Source: Alphaproteobacteria bacterium
GTDB taxonomy: Bacteria; Pseudomonadota; Alphaproteobacteria; Oceanibaculales; Oceanibaculaceae
DNA length: 64,000 nucleotides
Direction: 5' to 3'
Assembly: GCA_018823745.1 (NCBI GenBank)
Contig: JAHJHR010000002.1
Location: forward strand, 124,001-188,000
Shown piece by piece: positions 38,999 through 48,350 of this stretch (position 1 is the stretch's first letter; the number at the start of each line of letters is the position of its first letter). Under the pieces are notes generated by a model. The model was not told the DNA's origin and searched no databases. It worked only from the letters and a program-made list of their open reading frames with translations. The translations under genes were made by a program, and so were the position numbers.

Positions 38999-40369
38999 TC
39001 ACCCCTGCGCCGCTTCCGCTTCGCCCGGCATTGGCACAGGCACGCCCTCATCCGTATATTGACGCAGCTTGTTGCGCAGGGTGCGGATCGAGATGCCCAG
39101 GATATTGGCCGCATGGGTGCGGTTGCCCAGGCAATGCTTCAGCGTGTCGATGATCAGGTCGCGCTCGACATCAGCCACGGTGCGGCCGACCAGCGTCGCC
39201 AGCCCCAGCGCCTCGGCTGCGGCATCGCCACCCGCAGCCCCCTCGGCCGAACCGGCACCGGCCTGCGGCTGTTCGCCGGTCAGCATGATTGCCTCAGGCG
39301 TGATCTCGTCACCGCTGGCCAGCAGCACGGCGCGGTGCAGGGTGTTTTCCAGCTCGCGCACATTACCCTTCCAGTGGTGGCCCTGCAGGCGGGTCAGCGA
39401 TTCGGCCGAAATCGGCCGCAGCGGCACGCCGTTCAGTTCGGAATATTTCTTTGTAAAATGCTCGGCCAGCGCCTTCACGTCCTGCGGGCGCTTGCGCAAC
39501 GGCGGCAGCGCGAGGTTGAACACGTTCAGGCGGAAATACAGATCCTCGCGGAAATTGCCGTTCTTCACCTCCTCCTCCAGATTGCGGTTGGAGGTGGCGA
39601 CGAGGCGGACATTCACCTTTACCGGCGTGGTGCCGCCGACGCGGTCGATCTCGCGCTCCTGGATCACGCGCAGCAGCTTGGCCTGCAAACGCGGGTCCAT
39701 CTCGCTGATTTCGTCGAGCAGAAGGGTGCCGCCATTGGCTTCCTCAAACTTGCCGACGCGGCGCGCGATGGCCCCGGTGAAGGCCCCCTTCTCATGCCCG
39801 AAAAGCTCGGATTCCAGCAGATTCTCGGGAATTGCCGCGCAATTGACGGCAACGAATTTCTGGTTCGCCCGGCGGCTCTTGGCGTGGATGTAGCGCGCCA
39901 TGACCTCCTTGCCGGTGCCGGATTCACCGGTCACCAGGATGCTGGCATCGGAGGGCGCGATCTGGTCGGCCAGCTTGATCACCTGCGCCATCACCACATC
40001 CTTGAAGATGAGGGCGTTGGATTCCTCGGCCACCGCCTGGAGAACGGCGGCAATCAGCTCCGCATCGGGCGGCAGGGGGACATATTCCTTCGCCCCGGCC
40101 TTGATCGCGCGCACCGCCGTCTCGGCATCCGTGCCGGTGCCGCAGGCGACCACGGGAATGGTGATCCGCTCCGCCTTCAGGCTTTCGATCAGCCGGGCAA
40201 TCGGCAGCTTCACGTCGATCATGATCAGATCGGCACCCTGCCCGGTGCGCAGCGCGTGCAAGCCCTTGTCGATGGTGTCGGCGTGGTTGACCTTCGCCCC
40301 GCGCGCCAGTGCGATCTGGCTTGCCGTGGTCAGATGGCCTTCAAAACTGCCGAGAATAAGCAACCGCAT
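38999..40369 (-). CDS. flbD: FlbD-like sigma-54-dependent transcriptional regulator
   Basis: GESGTGKEVMARYIHAKSRRANQKFVAVNCAAIPENLLESELFGHEKGAFTGA; Fis-type C-terminal HTH; degenerate receiver; flagellar context. Confidence 0.85.
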   Translation of the reverse strand: MRLLILGSFEGHLTTASQIALARGAKVNHADTIDKGLHALRTGQGADLIMIDVKLPIARLIESLKAERITIPVVACGTGTDAETAVRAIKAGAKEYVPLPPDAELIAAVLQAVAEESNALIFKDVVMAQVIKLADQIAPSDASILVTGESGTGKEVMARYIHAKSRRANQKFVAVNCAAIPENLLESELFGHEKGAFTGAIARRVGKFEEANGGTLLLDEISEMDPRLQAKLLRVIQEREIDRVGGTTPVKVNVRLVATSNRNLEEEVKNGNFREDLYFRLNVFNLALPPLRKRPQDVKALAEHFTKKYSELNGVPLRPISAESLTRLQGHHWKGNVRELENTLHRAVLLASGDEITPEAIMLTGEQPQAGAGSAEGAAGGDAAAEALGLATLVGRTVADVERDLIIDTLKHCLGNRTHAANILGISIRTLRNKLRQYTDEGVPVPMPGEAEAAQG

Positions 40370-40405
40370 GACTGGTCTCCGTACGGCCTGGCCGGGCTAT
40401 CCCGG

Positions 40406-41290
40406 TCAGTCGAAAAAATTCACCCGCTTGGCAGGCGGCAGGATGGTGTTCAGCTGCATCTCCAGCCGGCGCGGATGCTCCTGCCGGGCGATGGACAGCG
40501 CCCCCAGCAGATAGATCTGCCCGACCATCTGTTCCTCGCCCAGATTGCGCTCCAGCTTGGAGGCAAGCGGGGCGAAGACCATGTAGGCCAGCACCGCACC
40601 ATAGAAGGTGGTCAACAAGGCCACCGCCATGGCCGGCCCGATGCTAGACGGATCGTTCAGATTGCCCAGCATCTGCACCAGACCAACCAGCGTGCCGATC
40701 AGCCCCATGGCCGGCGCTATTTCCGCCGCCTTGCGCAGCACGCCCGCCGTCTTGGTCTGGCGGGCGACGGTGGAGGCCATTTCCTGGCGCAGGATGCGTT
40801 CCACTTCTTCCGCCGGCGAACCATCGACCACCATCTGGACGGCACAATGCAGATAGGATTCGCGGCGCATCTGCTCCAGATAGCGTTCCAGCGCCAGCAC
40901 GCCCTGCGCCCGCGCCGTTTCCGACAGATGGAGCATCCAGGTCGCCGCCCCCTGCGGGTCGCGCGCCACCCGGAACAGCGTGCGGTACAGCACGTCGCGG
41001 GTCTGCAGCACCTCCTGCAGGGAATAGCACACCAGTGTTACCGCCAATGTGCCGCCCAGCACGATCAGCACCGCGGGAATGTCGATGAAGGATGCCGCAG
41101 CACCGCCAATCGACATTGCAGTGCCGATCAGCGCAAAACCGCCGACCAGACCGATCAGCGTCGCCAGATCCAGTACGGTGCGCGAGCCCGGCGGCACAAC
41201 ATCCACCTGGCTGGAGACGACCCGCGCCTGATCCGTACCTGCGGCACGTGCCGCAGCTGCAACGCCCGCCTTGCCGAAAGCGTCCGACAT
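40406..41290 (-). CDS. motA: MotA/PomA-like motility stator protein (MotA/TolQ/ExbB family)
   Basis: DLATLIGLVGGFALIGTAMSIGGAAASFIDIPAVLIVLGGTLAVTLVCYSLQEV; MGLIGTLVGLVQMLGNLNDPSSIGPAMAVALLTTFYGAVLAYMVFAPLASKL. Confidence 0.82.
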   Translation of the reverse strand: MSDAFGKAGVAAAARAAGTDQARVVSSQVDVVPPGSRTVLDLATLIGLVGGFALIGTAMSIGGAAASFIDIPAVLIVLGGTLAVTLVCYSLQEVLQTRDVLYRTLFRVARDPQGAATWMLHLSETARAQGVLALERYLEQMRRESYLHCAVQMVVDGSPAEEVERILRQEMASTVARQTKTAGVLRKAAEIAPAMGLIGTLVGLVQMLGNLNDPSSIGPAMAVALLTTFYGAVLAYMVFAPLASKLERNLGEEQMVGQIYLLGALSIARQEHPRRLEMQLNTILPPAKRVNFFD

Positions 41291-41322
41291 CTGCCCCTGT
41301 TCCCCCTGAACCGGCGTTGCGA

Positions 41323-41673
41323 TCAGCTTGAGCGATCAGACTTGATGATTTCCGTCATGGTCACGCCGAGGCGTTCATCGACGATGACCACCTCGCCACG
41401 CGCAACCAGACGGTTGTTCACATAGATGTCGATCGCCTCGCCGACCTTGCGGTCCAGTTCGACGACAGCGCCGCGGCCCAGTTTCAGCAGCTGGCTGACC
41501 TGCATGGTCGCCTTGCCGAGCACGGCCGAGACCTGGACGGGAATGTCGTAGACGGCTTCCAGATCGCGGGCGCTGCGCTGGGTCTCGTCATCCTTCGCCC
41601 CGTCTTCGGCACCGAAGGGCTGTTCCTGGCCTTCCAGCTCGGACAGTTCCAGATCGTCGTCTTCGTTGGCCAT
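41323..41673 (-). CDS. fliN: flagellar motor switch protein FliN
   Basis: YDIPVQVSAVLGKATMQVSQLLKLGRGAVVELDRKVGEAIDIYVNNRLVARGEVVIVDERLGVTMTEII. Confidence 0.95.
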   Translation of the reverse strand: MANEDDDLELSELEGQEQPFGAEDGAKDDETQRSARDLEAVYDIPVQVSAVLGKATMQVSQLLKLGRGAVVELDRKVGEAIDIYVNNRLVARGEVVIVDERLGVTMTEIIKSDRSS

Positions 41674-41692
41674 CACTCTCTCCTCTGCTCTT

Positions 41693-42454
41693 TTACGATG
41701 CCGTTTCCGGCGTTATCTCCGCAGGCTCTTCCGGTTCATCTTCCACCGGCGCCGCTGTCGCTTCGTGCAGGACGGGGGCATGCCCCAGCAGGCGCTCCAG
41801 CGCGGCCTCGATCCGGCGCCACAGATCGCTCGTCAGCCGCTCGGCGCCGCCATCGGCCCATTCCAGGCGGCAATCCCCATCGCTCAAAGCCGCATCACCG
41901 CGCAGTTGCACCTGACCTTCGAAGCTGTTGCGCGCCGCGATGTCCTCCAGCTTTGGTGAAATCCCCTCCACCATATCCGGATGCACGCGGATAACCACCT
42001 TCGGCTCGTCACGCAGATTGCCGAAAACCTCGGCAATGACGGTTTCAATCTCCAGCAGCCCGCCCTGTTTGGCCAGGCCGGGCGACAGGCGCCGCACCAT
42101 CGTATAGGCCAGCTCCACCACTTCGGCCGACAGAAGTTCCAGCGTTGCCTGCTGTGCACGGAACAGGCCATCGATCCGGTCGCCGATGGCCTGCAGCGAA
42201 TCACTCTGGCGCTGTTCGATGCCGGTCATGGCTTCCGCCCGGCCTTGCGCAATCCCGCGCTGGAAGGATTCCTCGGCCAGCTGGTCGAGTTCCTCCTGGC
42301 TGTAGGTCGGCGGCGGCGGCGGTGGCGGCTCGGCTGTGGACCGGGCCTCTGCCTCCAGGCGGGCCTTCTCCGCTTCCTGGCGCTGACGCTTGACCACCGC
42401 CGGGTCGACGTTGAAATCCCGCTCGAACAGGAATGGTTTCATTGCCCGCGACAC
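41693..42454 (-). CDS. fliH: FliH-like flagellar assembly protein
   Basis: 253 aa; ELAYTMVRRLSPGLAKQGGLLEIETVIAEVFGNLRDEPKVVIRVHPDMVEGI; between fliG and fliN. Confidence 0.85.
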   Translation of the reverse strand: MSRAMKPFLFERDFNVDPAVVKRQRQEAEKARLEAEARSTAEPPPPPPPTYSQEELDQLAEESFQRGIAQGRAEAMTGIEQRQSDSLQAIGDRIDGLFRAQQATLELLSAEVVELAYTMVRRLSPGLAKQGGLLEIETVIAEVFGNLRDEPKVVIRVHPDMVEGISPKLEDIAARNSFEGQVQLRGDAALSDGDCRLEWADGGAERLTSDLWRRIEAALERLLGHAPVLHEATAAPVEDEPEEPAEITPETAS

Positions 42455-42475
42455 AGCAGCCCTCGCTTCGCCGGA

Positions 42476-43492
42476 TTAATAGACAAGCTGGTCGTCGCCA
42501 CTGCCTTCGGAAATGACGATTTCGCCGCGGTTCGACAGATCCTTGGCGGTCTGCACCATCGCCATCTGGGCTTCCTCGACATCCTTCAGCCTGACCGGGC
42601 CGAGCGACGCCATATCCTCGCGCATCAGCTTTGCCGCGCGTTCGGACATGTTGGAGAAGAACAGGTCGCGCAATTCCTCGGTCGAGCCTTTCAGCGCGAT
42701 GGTCAGCTTGTCCTTTTCGACGGTGCGCAGCAATGTCTGCACGCCGCCCGGGTCCAGCCGTGCCAGATCCTCGAAGGTAAACATCAGCGCCTTGATCTTC
42801 TCGGCCGAATCGCGGTTGCGTTCCTCCAGCGCCGTGACGAACCGGGTTTCGGTCGCCCGGTCCAGGCTGTTGAAGATATCGGCCATCATCTCATGCGCGT
42901 CACGACGGTTGGAGCGCGCCAGATTGCTCATGAACTCGGTGCGCAGCACGCGCTCGACGTCGCTCAGGATATCCTTCTGCACCGCCTCCATGCGCAGCAT
43001 GCGCATGACGACTTCCATCGCGAAATTCTCCGGCAGCAGCGCCAGCACCTTGGCGGCATGGACCGGGGTGATCTTCGACATCACCACCGCGACGGTCTGC
43101 GGATATTCGTTCTTCAGGTAATTGGCGAGCACCAGCTCGTTCACATTGCCCAGCTTGTCCCACATGGTGCGACCGGCGGGACCACGGATCTCCTCCATGA
43201 TGTCGCCGACCCGATCCGGGTCGAGCACCTTGTTCAGCAGGCGCTCGGTCGAATCGAAGCTGCCGACCAGCGAGCCGGTGGAGGAAAGCTGCTCGGCAAA
43301 CTCGACGAACAGCCGCTCGACGATGTTCGAGCTGACCGTGCCGAGATTGGCCATGACCTGGGAGACTTCCTTGATCTCCTCGTCATCCATCAGCGAGAAC
43401 AGCTTGGTAGCATGTTCCTCGCCCAGGCTCATCAGCAGGATCGCGGCTTTTTCCGGTCCGCCCAGAGAGCGATAATCTTCGCGCACCCGCAT
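42476..43492 (-). CDS. fliG: flagellar motor switch protein FliG
   Basis: [70 protein letters not shown]. Confidence 0.96.
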   Translation of the reverse strand: MRVREDYRSLGGPEKAAILLMSLGEEHATKLFSLMDDEEIKEVSQVMANLGTVSSNIVERLFVEFAEQLSSTGSLVGSFDSTERLLNKVLDPDRVGDIMEEIRGPAGRTMWDKLGNVNELVLANYLKNEYPQTVAVVMSKITPVHAAKVLALLPENFAMEVVMRMLRMEAVQKDILSDVERVLRTEFMSNLARSNRRDAHEMMADIFNSLDRATETRFVTALEERNRDSAEKIKALMFTFEDLARLDPGGVQTLLRTVEKDKLTIALKGSTEELRDLFFSNMSERAAKLMREDMASLGPVRLKDVEEAQMAMVQTAKDLSNRGEIVISEGSGDDQLVY

Positions 43493-43548
43493 CTCGCCTA
43501 TCCTCCGTTCCGTAACGGATCCAACGTGAAACTATCGACGGACCGCTA

Positions 43549-45255
43549 TCAACCCTGTTCCTGGTACATCCAGTTGCGCAGAATGGCGACCGCCTCTTCC
43601 GGATGCTTGTCGACGATCTCGCCGATCTTGCGCAGCGAGGAGGCCCGCACCCGACCTTCGACACGGCTGATGTCGATCATCGAATCGAGAATATCGTCTT
43701 CCTCGTCTTCCGGCGGTGCCAGGGCAGCCATGCCCTCCAGCCCGCCGCCCATGCCCGGCCCCATGCCGCCCATGCCAGGACCGGCCAGCGCCGCAGCGGC
43801 ACCCGACTGATCACGCAGCAGGCCTGCCGGGCCGCTGAGGATCGCCCCTGCCGCCGGCAGGGATTCGAACAGGCGGGTCAGCACCGGACGGACCACCAGC
43901 AGGATGACCAGCAGGCCGACCACCGCCAGCACGATGATCTCGGCCAGTTGCAGGAAATCATTCTTCGACAGGCCGAACAGCGTGGAATCAGCGCCCATGC
44001 CGATATCGTCGAGCGGCGCGAACTGCATGTTCACGACTTCGATGGCATCGCCGCGATTGGCGTTGAAGCCGATGGCGGAGCGCACCAGCGCCTCGATCTG
44101 CTCCAGCTGCTGCGCGCTGCGCTCTGTATAGACCGGCGAGCCGCCGTCGCCGCGCACATAGGTGCCGTCAACCAGAACGGCGACGGTCAGCCGCCGTACG
44201 CTGCCGGTTTCCCGCGTCGTGTTGCTGACGGTGCGGGTGATCTCGTAATTCACCGTTTCCTCGGTGCGGGCCGTCTGGTTCTGCGAACCGGCACCGCCCG
44301 GCGCCTGCTGGCCCTCCGGCAGATTGGTCTGCACGGTGACGGCCTGCTCGCCCTGATTCTCGGTCGAGCTGCTGTTCTCGTCGACATTCTGCGTCGAGCG
44401 CACGACCTGGCCGTTCGGGTCATATTCCTCGCGGTTGGTGACGACCCGGTCGAAATCCAGATCGGCATGAACCTCAGCGCGCACCTTGCCAAAGCCGACG
44501 CTGCGCTCCAGCAGTGTCTCGATGGCGCGCGCGGTGCGGTTCTCATAGGCGATGCGGCGTTCCTCGGCATTTGCCGACATGGTTTCCGCACTGTTCGGGT
44601 CATCGGCGCCCCGGGCCAGAAGACTGCCCTTGTCATCGATGATGGAAATCTTCTGCGGCGTCAGATCGGGCACGGCGGCCGCGACCAGATACTGGATCGC
44701 CTTGATCTGCTCGCGGTCGAGGCGCTGGGCGCCCTGCATGCGCAGCGCGATGGAGGCGCTGGGCTGCTGGCGCTCCCGGCTGAACAATTCACGGCGCGGC
44801 AGCACCAGATGGACACGCGCCGAGCGGATGCCCTTGATCGAGCCGATGGTCCGCGACAGCTCGCCTTCCAGCGCACGCAACTGGTTGATGTTCAAGACGA
44901 AATTGGTCGTCCCGAAACCATCCGACTTGTCGAAAATCTCGTAGCCGAGATTGCCTTCCGACGGCAGGCCGGCCTGGGCCAGCGACATGCGCAGGCGGGT
45001 CACCTGGTCACCCGGCACGAAGACCTGGTTCCCGGTCTGGCCGCGCAGCTCATAGGGCGCGCCAATCTGGGCCAGATGGGTGACGATCTCCTTGGAATCC
45101 GCCGGATCAAGGTCGGAATACAGCAGCTGCATGCTGGGCGAGGCCAGCCGGCTGGTCAGGAAGAACAGGAAAGCGATCAGCGCGACGGCTACGCCGCCGA
45201 GTACGGCAAGCCGCACGACGCCAAGATTCCGGAAGAACTGCATTACTGGATTCAC
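43549..45255 (-). CDS. fliF: flagellar M-ring protein FliF
   Basis: MQLLYSDLDPADSKEIVTHLAQIGAPYEL; ARVHLVLPRRELFSRERQQPSASIALRM. Confidence 0.96.
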   Translation of the reverse strand: MNPVMQFFRNLGVVRLAVLGGVAVALIAFLFFLTSRLASPSMQLLYSDLDPADSKEIVTHLAQIGAPYELRGQTGNQVFVPGDQVTRLRMSLAQAGLPSEGNLGYEIFDKSDGFGTTNFVLNINQLRALEGELSRTIGSIKGIRSARVHLVLPRRELFSRERQQPSASIALRMQGAQRLDREQIKAIQYLVAAAVPDLTPQKISIIDDKGSLLARGADDPNSAETMSANAEERRIAYENRTARAIETLLERSVGFGKVRAEVHADLDFDRVVTNREEYDPNGQVVRSTQNVDENSSSTENQGEQAVTVQTNLPEGQQAPGGAGSQNQTARTEETVNYEITRTVSNTTRETGSVRRLTVAVLVDGTYVRGDGGSPVYTERSAQQLEQIEALVRSAIGFNANRGDAIEVVNMQFAPLDDIGMGADSTLFGLSKNDFLQLAEIIVLAVVGLLVILLVVRPVLTRLFESLPAAGAILSGPAGLLRDQSGAAAALAGPGMGGMGPGMGGGLEGMAALAPPEDEEDDILDSMIDISRVEGRVRASSLRKIGEIVDKHPEEAVAILRNWMYQEQG

Positions 45256-45405
45256 GATCCACCCACCCTCGCCGCTGTCTGGCTAAAATCATCCGGCCCC
45301 GGATCCAACCGATCTATCGGTTGCCTGCCCATTCTGGGCAGTCCGGGGCCAAGCCCCCGCTTACGGCATCTCGGATTGTGCAATGGGTGGCACTCGCCGC
45401 CCTCG

Positions 45406-45452
45406 ATAAGTCGCAATTTAGATAAAATTTTATCTTAAATGAAGCGACTTAT
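45406..45452. repeat. 47-nt palindrome upstream of fliF
   Basis: ATAAGTCGC-AATTTAGATAAAATTTTATCTTAAATGAA-GCGACTTAT: 9-bp perfect outer arms enclosing a perfect 16-bp AGATAAAATTTTATCT palindrome. Confidence 0.75.
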
Positions 45453-45499
45453 TAGCGCCCGCTCCTAATACCTGACGATCTTAGTCCGACTGTTGCAAC

Positions 45500-45516
45500 T
45501 AGGCAACTTTTGCCTA
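45500..45516. promoter_or_regulatory. 17-nt inverted repeat upstream of fliF, candidate operator
   Basis: TAGGCAA-CTT-TTGCCTA, perfect 7-bp arms. Confidence 0.35.
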
Positions 45517-45618
45517 TGGCAGGTATAACAGACGAATCAATGAGAGAACAATACTTTATGGAGCGTTGTTGGATTCAGACATGAATTTCAGCGGAAGATT
45601 GCCGGGTTTATCGCCGGC

Positions 45619-46038
45619 TCACTCAGTGTTTTTTCGACGGAACATGGCCAGCCCCATCTCGTCCAGCGAGTCCTGTTCCCGCCGATTGGCCTCTTCCTGG
45701 GCCTGACGATCCCGGTTTTCCTGGGTGATCTCGTATTTCTTCAGCTCGGCAAAGGCCTCGGCGACCTCGTCATGCGCCTTGCGGGCCTCGTCCTGCAGCA
45801 TCTTGATACAGGCCTCGATGACCGCGCGGCGCAGCCGGGCCTCCGCCAGATAGGCCCCATAGGTATAGGTGCTCTCATAGACATCGCGGGCCTGCTGCAG
45901 CTCCGTCGCCATCTCTTCATCAAGCTGGACCAGATCGGCCTGCGCCTTGGCCAGGCGCTCTTCCGCCGCCGCCAGCGCCTGGCGCTTGCCGTCCAGCTGA
46001 TGGCCATGCAGCCGGATCAGGGTGGCGAGCGCCTTCAT
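45619..46038 (-). CDS. fliJ: FliJ-like flagellar export chaperone
   Basis: 139-aa coiled coil (LIRLHGHQLDGKRQALAAAEERLAKAQADLVQLDEEMATELQQA) immediately downstream of fliI. Confidence 0.83.
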   Translation of the reverse strand: MKALATLIRLHGHQLDGKRQALAAAEERLAKAQADLVQLDEEMATELQQARDVYESTYTYGAYLAEARLRRAVIEACIKMLQDEARKAHDEVAEAFAELKKYEITQENRDRQAQEEANRREQDSLDEMGLAMFRRKNTE

Positions 46039-46048
46039 AAGACAAGCA

Positions 46049-47392
46049 TCACGCTATAGGACCGGGTGCCGGATCACCCAGTATCGCGGCCAGCTGGTCA
46101 TAGCCATCCTGCAGGCCCGCGCGCTCATTGCTGTCCTGGCGCAAGAACTCCTCCAGCGGCTCATGATAGCGGATCGATTCATCGACGCCGGGATCGGTGC
46201 CAATGCGATAGGCGCCGAGGCGGATCATCTCCGCCATATCCTCATAGGACGACATCAGCCGGCGCGCGCGGTAGAGCAGCTGGTTCTCGCCCGGCGTGTT
46301 GCAGTTCGGCAAAGCGCGCGAGACGCTGCGCAGGATGTTGATGGCCGGATAGCGCCCCCGCTCCGCAATCTGGCGTTCCAGCACGATATGCCCGTCCAGA
46401 ATGCCGCGCACCGCATCGGCGATGGGCTCGTTATGGTCGTCGCCTTCCACCAGCACGGTGAACAGGCCGGTGATGGTGCCCTCGCCCATGCCCGGCCCGG
46501 CGCGCTCCAGCAGGCGCGGCAATTCGGCGAAGACAGTCGGCGTATAGCCTTTCGAGGCCGGCGGCTCACCGGTCGACAGGCCGATCTCGCGCTGCGCCAT
46601 GGCAAAGCGGGTGATGCTATCGATCATGCACAGCACGTCGCGGTCGAGATCGCGGAAATACTCGGCGATGGACAAGGTGATCTGCGCCGCCTGCCGGCGC
46701 ATCAGCGGCGATTCATCGGAGGTCGCGACCACCACGACGGAGCGCGCCAGCCCCTCGGGGCCAAGCTGCTCATGGATGAACTCGCGCACCTCCCGGCCCC
46801 GCTCGCCAACCAGGCCGATGACGTTCACATCCGCCTGGGTGAAGCGCGCCATCATCGACATCAGGATCGACTTGCCGACGCCCGACCCCGCAAAGATGCC
46901 CATGCGCTGGCCACGGCAGGTCGACAGGAAGGTGTTGATCGCCCGGATGCCGAGATCGATCTTCGCGCCGATAGGCTGGCGGGCATGCGGCGAGGGCGGC
47001 TTGTTGCGCAGCAGCACCGCGAGTGGCCCCTGGGGCAGCGGCCCCTTGCCGTCCACCGGCTCGCCCAGCGCATTCACCACCCGGCCGAGCCAGCCTTCAT
47101 GCGGATGAATGACCGGCTCGGAATCCTCGATCTCCGCCTTACAGCCGATACCGATGCCATCCAGCGTGCCGAATGGCATCAGCAGCGCGCGCTCCGAGCG
47201 GAAGCCGACAACCTCGCAGGGCACGCGGGAACCCTGGCGGGTCACCAGATGGCAGCGATCACCAATGGACAGGCTGCGATGCGCGCCGCGCACCTCGACC
47301 ATCATGCCCTGCACGGCCGAGACGCTGCCATAGACGGTATAGCCGGGCAGCCGCTCCAGCTCCTTGTTCAGATGGCGCAGTGGCGTTTCCAA
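46049..47392 (-). CDS. fliI: flagellum-specific ATP synthase FliI
   Basis: RMGIFAGSGVGKSILMSMMARFTQADVNVIGLVGERGREVREFI; SLYRARRL-like C terminus. Confidence 0.96.
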   Translation of the reverse strand: METPLRHLNKELERLPGYTVYGSVSAVQGMMVEVRGAHRSLSIGDRCHLVTRQGSRVPCEVVGFRSERALLMPFGTLDGIGIGCKAEIEDSEPVIHPHEGWLGRVVNALGEPVDGKGPLPQGPLAVLLRNKPPSPHARQPIGAKIDLGIRAINTFLSTCRGQRMGIFAGSGVGKSILMSMMARFTQADVNVIGLVGERGREVREFIHEQLGPEGLARSVVVVATSDESPLMRRQAAQITLSIAEYFRDLDRDVLCMIDSITRFAMAQREIGLSTGEPPASKGYTPTVFAELPRLLERAGPGMGEGTITGLFTVLVEGDDHNEPIADAVRGILDGHIVLERQIAERGRYPAINILRSVSRALPNCNTPGENQLLYRARRLMSSYEDMAEMIRLGAYRIGTDPGVDESIRYHEPLEEFLRQDSNERAGLQDGYDQLAAILGDPAPGPIA

Positions 47393-47489
47393 GGCTTCTC
47401 CAGACGCAACGAACCAATACCGATGATGCCGCCTTGCGGGGGCTACAATCCAGCGACTTTTTCATTTACCTTAATCGAGGGAGCGAAAC

Positions 47490-47531
47490 GTTAACCTTCT
47501 TTTTAGGCTTTTCGTGTTAACCAAGGTTAAC
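47490..47531. promoter_or_regulatory. candidate CtrA half-site cluster between fliI and ctrA
   Basis: GTTAACCTTCTTTTTA (TTAA-N7-TTTA) and GTTAACC-AA-GGTTAAC (47516..47531) in the divergent intergenic region. Confidence 0.5.
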
Positions 47532-47574
47532 GGCGGGCGTCAGACAACCCGCCGCGGTGAAGGAGACCCTGGAT

Positions 47575-48291
47575 ATGCGCGTATTGTTGGTCGAAGACGA
47601 CGAGAACCTCGCCCGCAGCATCGAAATGATGCTGAAATCCGCCGGCTTCGTGGCCGATCTCACCGAACTCGGCGAGGATGGCCTGGAGATCGGCAAGCTC
47701 TACGATTACGACATCATCATTCTGGATCTCATGCTGCCCGACATGGATGGCTATGAAGTCCTGCGCCGCCTGCGCCAGGCGAAGGTCGAGACGCCGATCC
47801 TGATCCTTTCCGGCCTGGCCGAGATGGACAACAAGGTGAAGGGCCTGGGCTTCGGCGCCGACGACTACCTGACCAAGCCCTTCGACAAGCGCGAGCTGAT
47901 CGCCCGCATCAACGCCATCGTCCGGCGTTCCAAGGGCCATGCCCATTCCGTCATCAAGACCGGCCGCATGGTGGTTGATCTGGACGCGCATTCGGTCGAG
48001 GTGAACAACCAGTCGGTGCATCTGACGGCGAAGGAATATGGCATCCTGGAATTGCTGTCGCTGCGCAAGGGTACGACGCTGACCAAGGAAATGTTCCTCA
48101 ACCATCTCTATGGCGGGATGGACGAGCCGGAACTGAAAATCATCGACGTCTTCGTGTGCAAGCTGCGCAAGAAGCTGAGCACGGCGCTGGGCGGCGACAA
48201 TTACATCGAGACGGTCTGGGGCCGCGGCTATGTCCTGCGCGACCCGGAAGAAGCCGCTACCACCGGCAAGAAATCGACCAAGGCCGCGTAA
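47575..48291 (+). CDS. ctrA: cell-cycle response regulator CtrA
   Basis: [67 protein letters not shown]...[50 protein letters not shown]. Confidence 0.96.
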   Translation: MRVLLVEDDENLARSIEMMLKSAGFVADLTELGEDGLEIGKLYDYDIIILDLMLPDMDGYEVLRRLRQAKVETPILILSGLAEMDNKVKGLGFGADDYLTKPFDKRELIARINAIVRRSKGHAHSVIKTGRMVVDLDAHSVEVNNQSVHLTAKEYGILELLSLRKGTTLTKEMFLNHLYGGMDEPELKIIDVFVCKLRKKLSTALGGDNYIETVWGRGYVLRDPEEAATTGKKSTKAA

Positions 48292-48312
48292 GGCACCGGT
48301 ACACAAGCAAAC

Positions 48313-48350
48313 AAAAAGGCGACATCCCTGAGGGTGTCGCCTTTTTTGTT
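48313..48350. terminator. bidirectional intrinsic terminator between ctrA and cheR
   Basis: AAAAAGGCGACATCCCTGAGGGTGTCGCCTTTTTTGTT: GC stem with A tract and T tract on either side. Confidence 0.92.

Noticed and set aside
39059-41425. 788-aa plus-strand ORF spanning flbD and motA antisense
   Set aside because: Crosses two well-supported minus-strand genes and shows no family motifs.
43603-45438. 611-aa plus-strand ORF opposite fliF
   Set aside because: Antisense artefact; FliF is unambiguous.
45247-45575. Three GANTC (CcrM) sites around the fliF leader
   Set aside because: GANTC is expected about once per 256 bp at random, so this is not clearly enriched; no evidence of methylation-dependent control.
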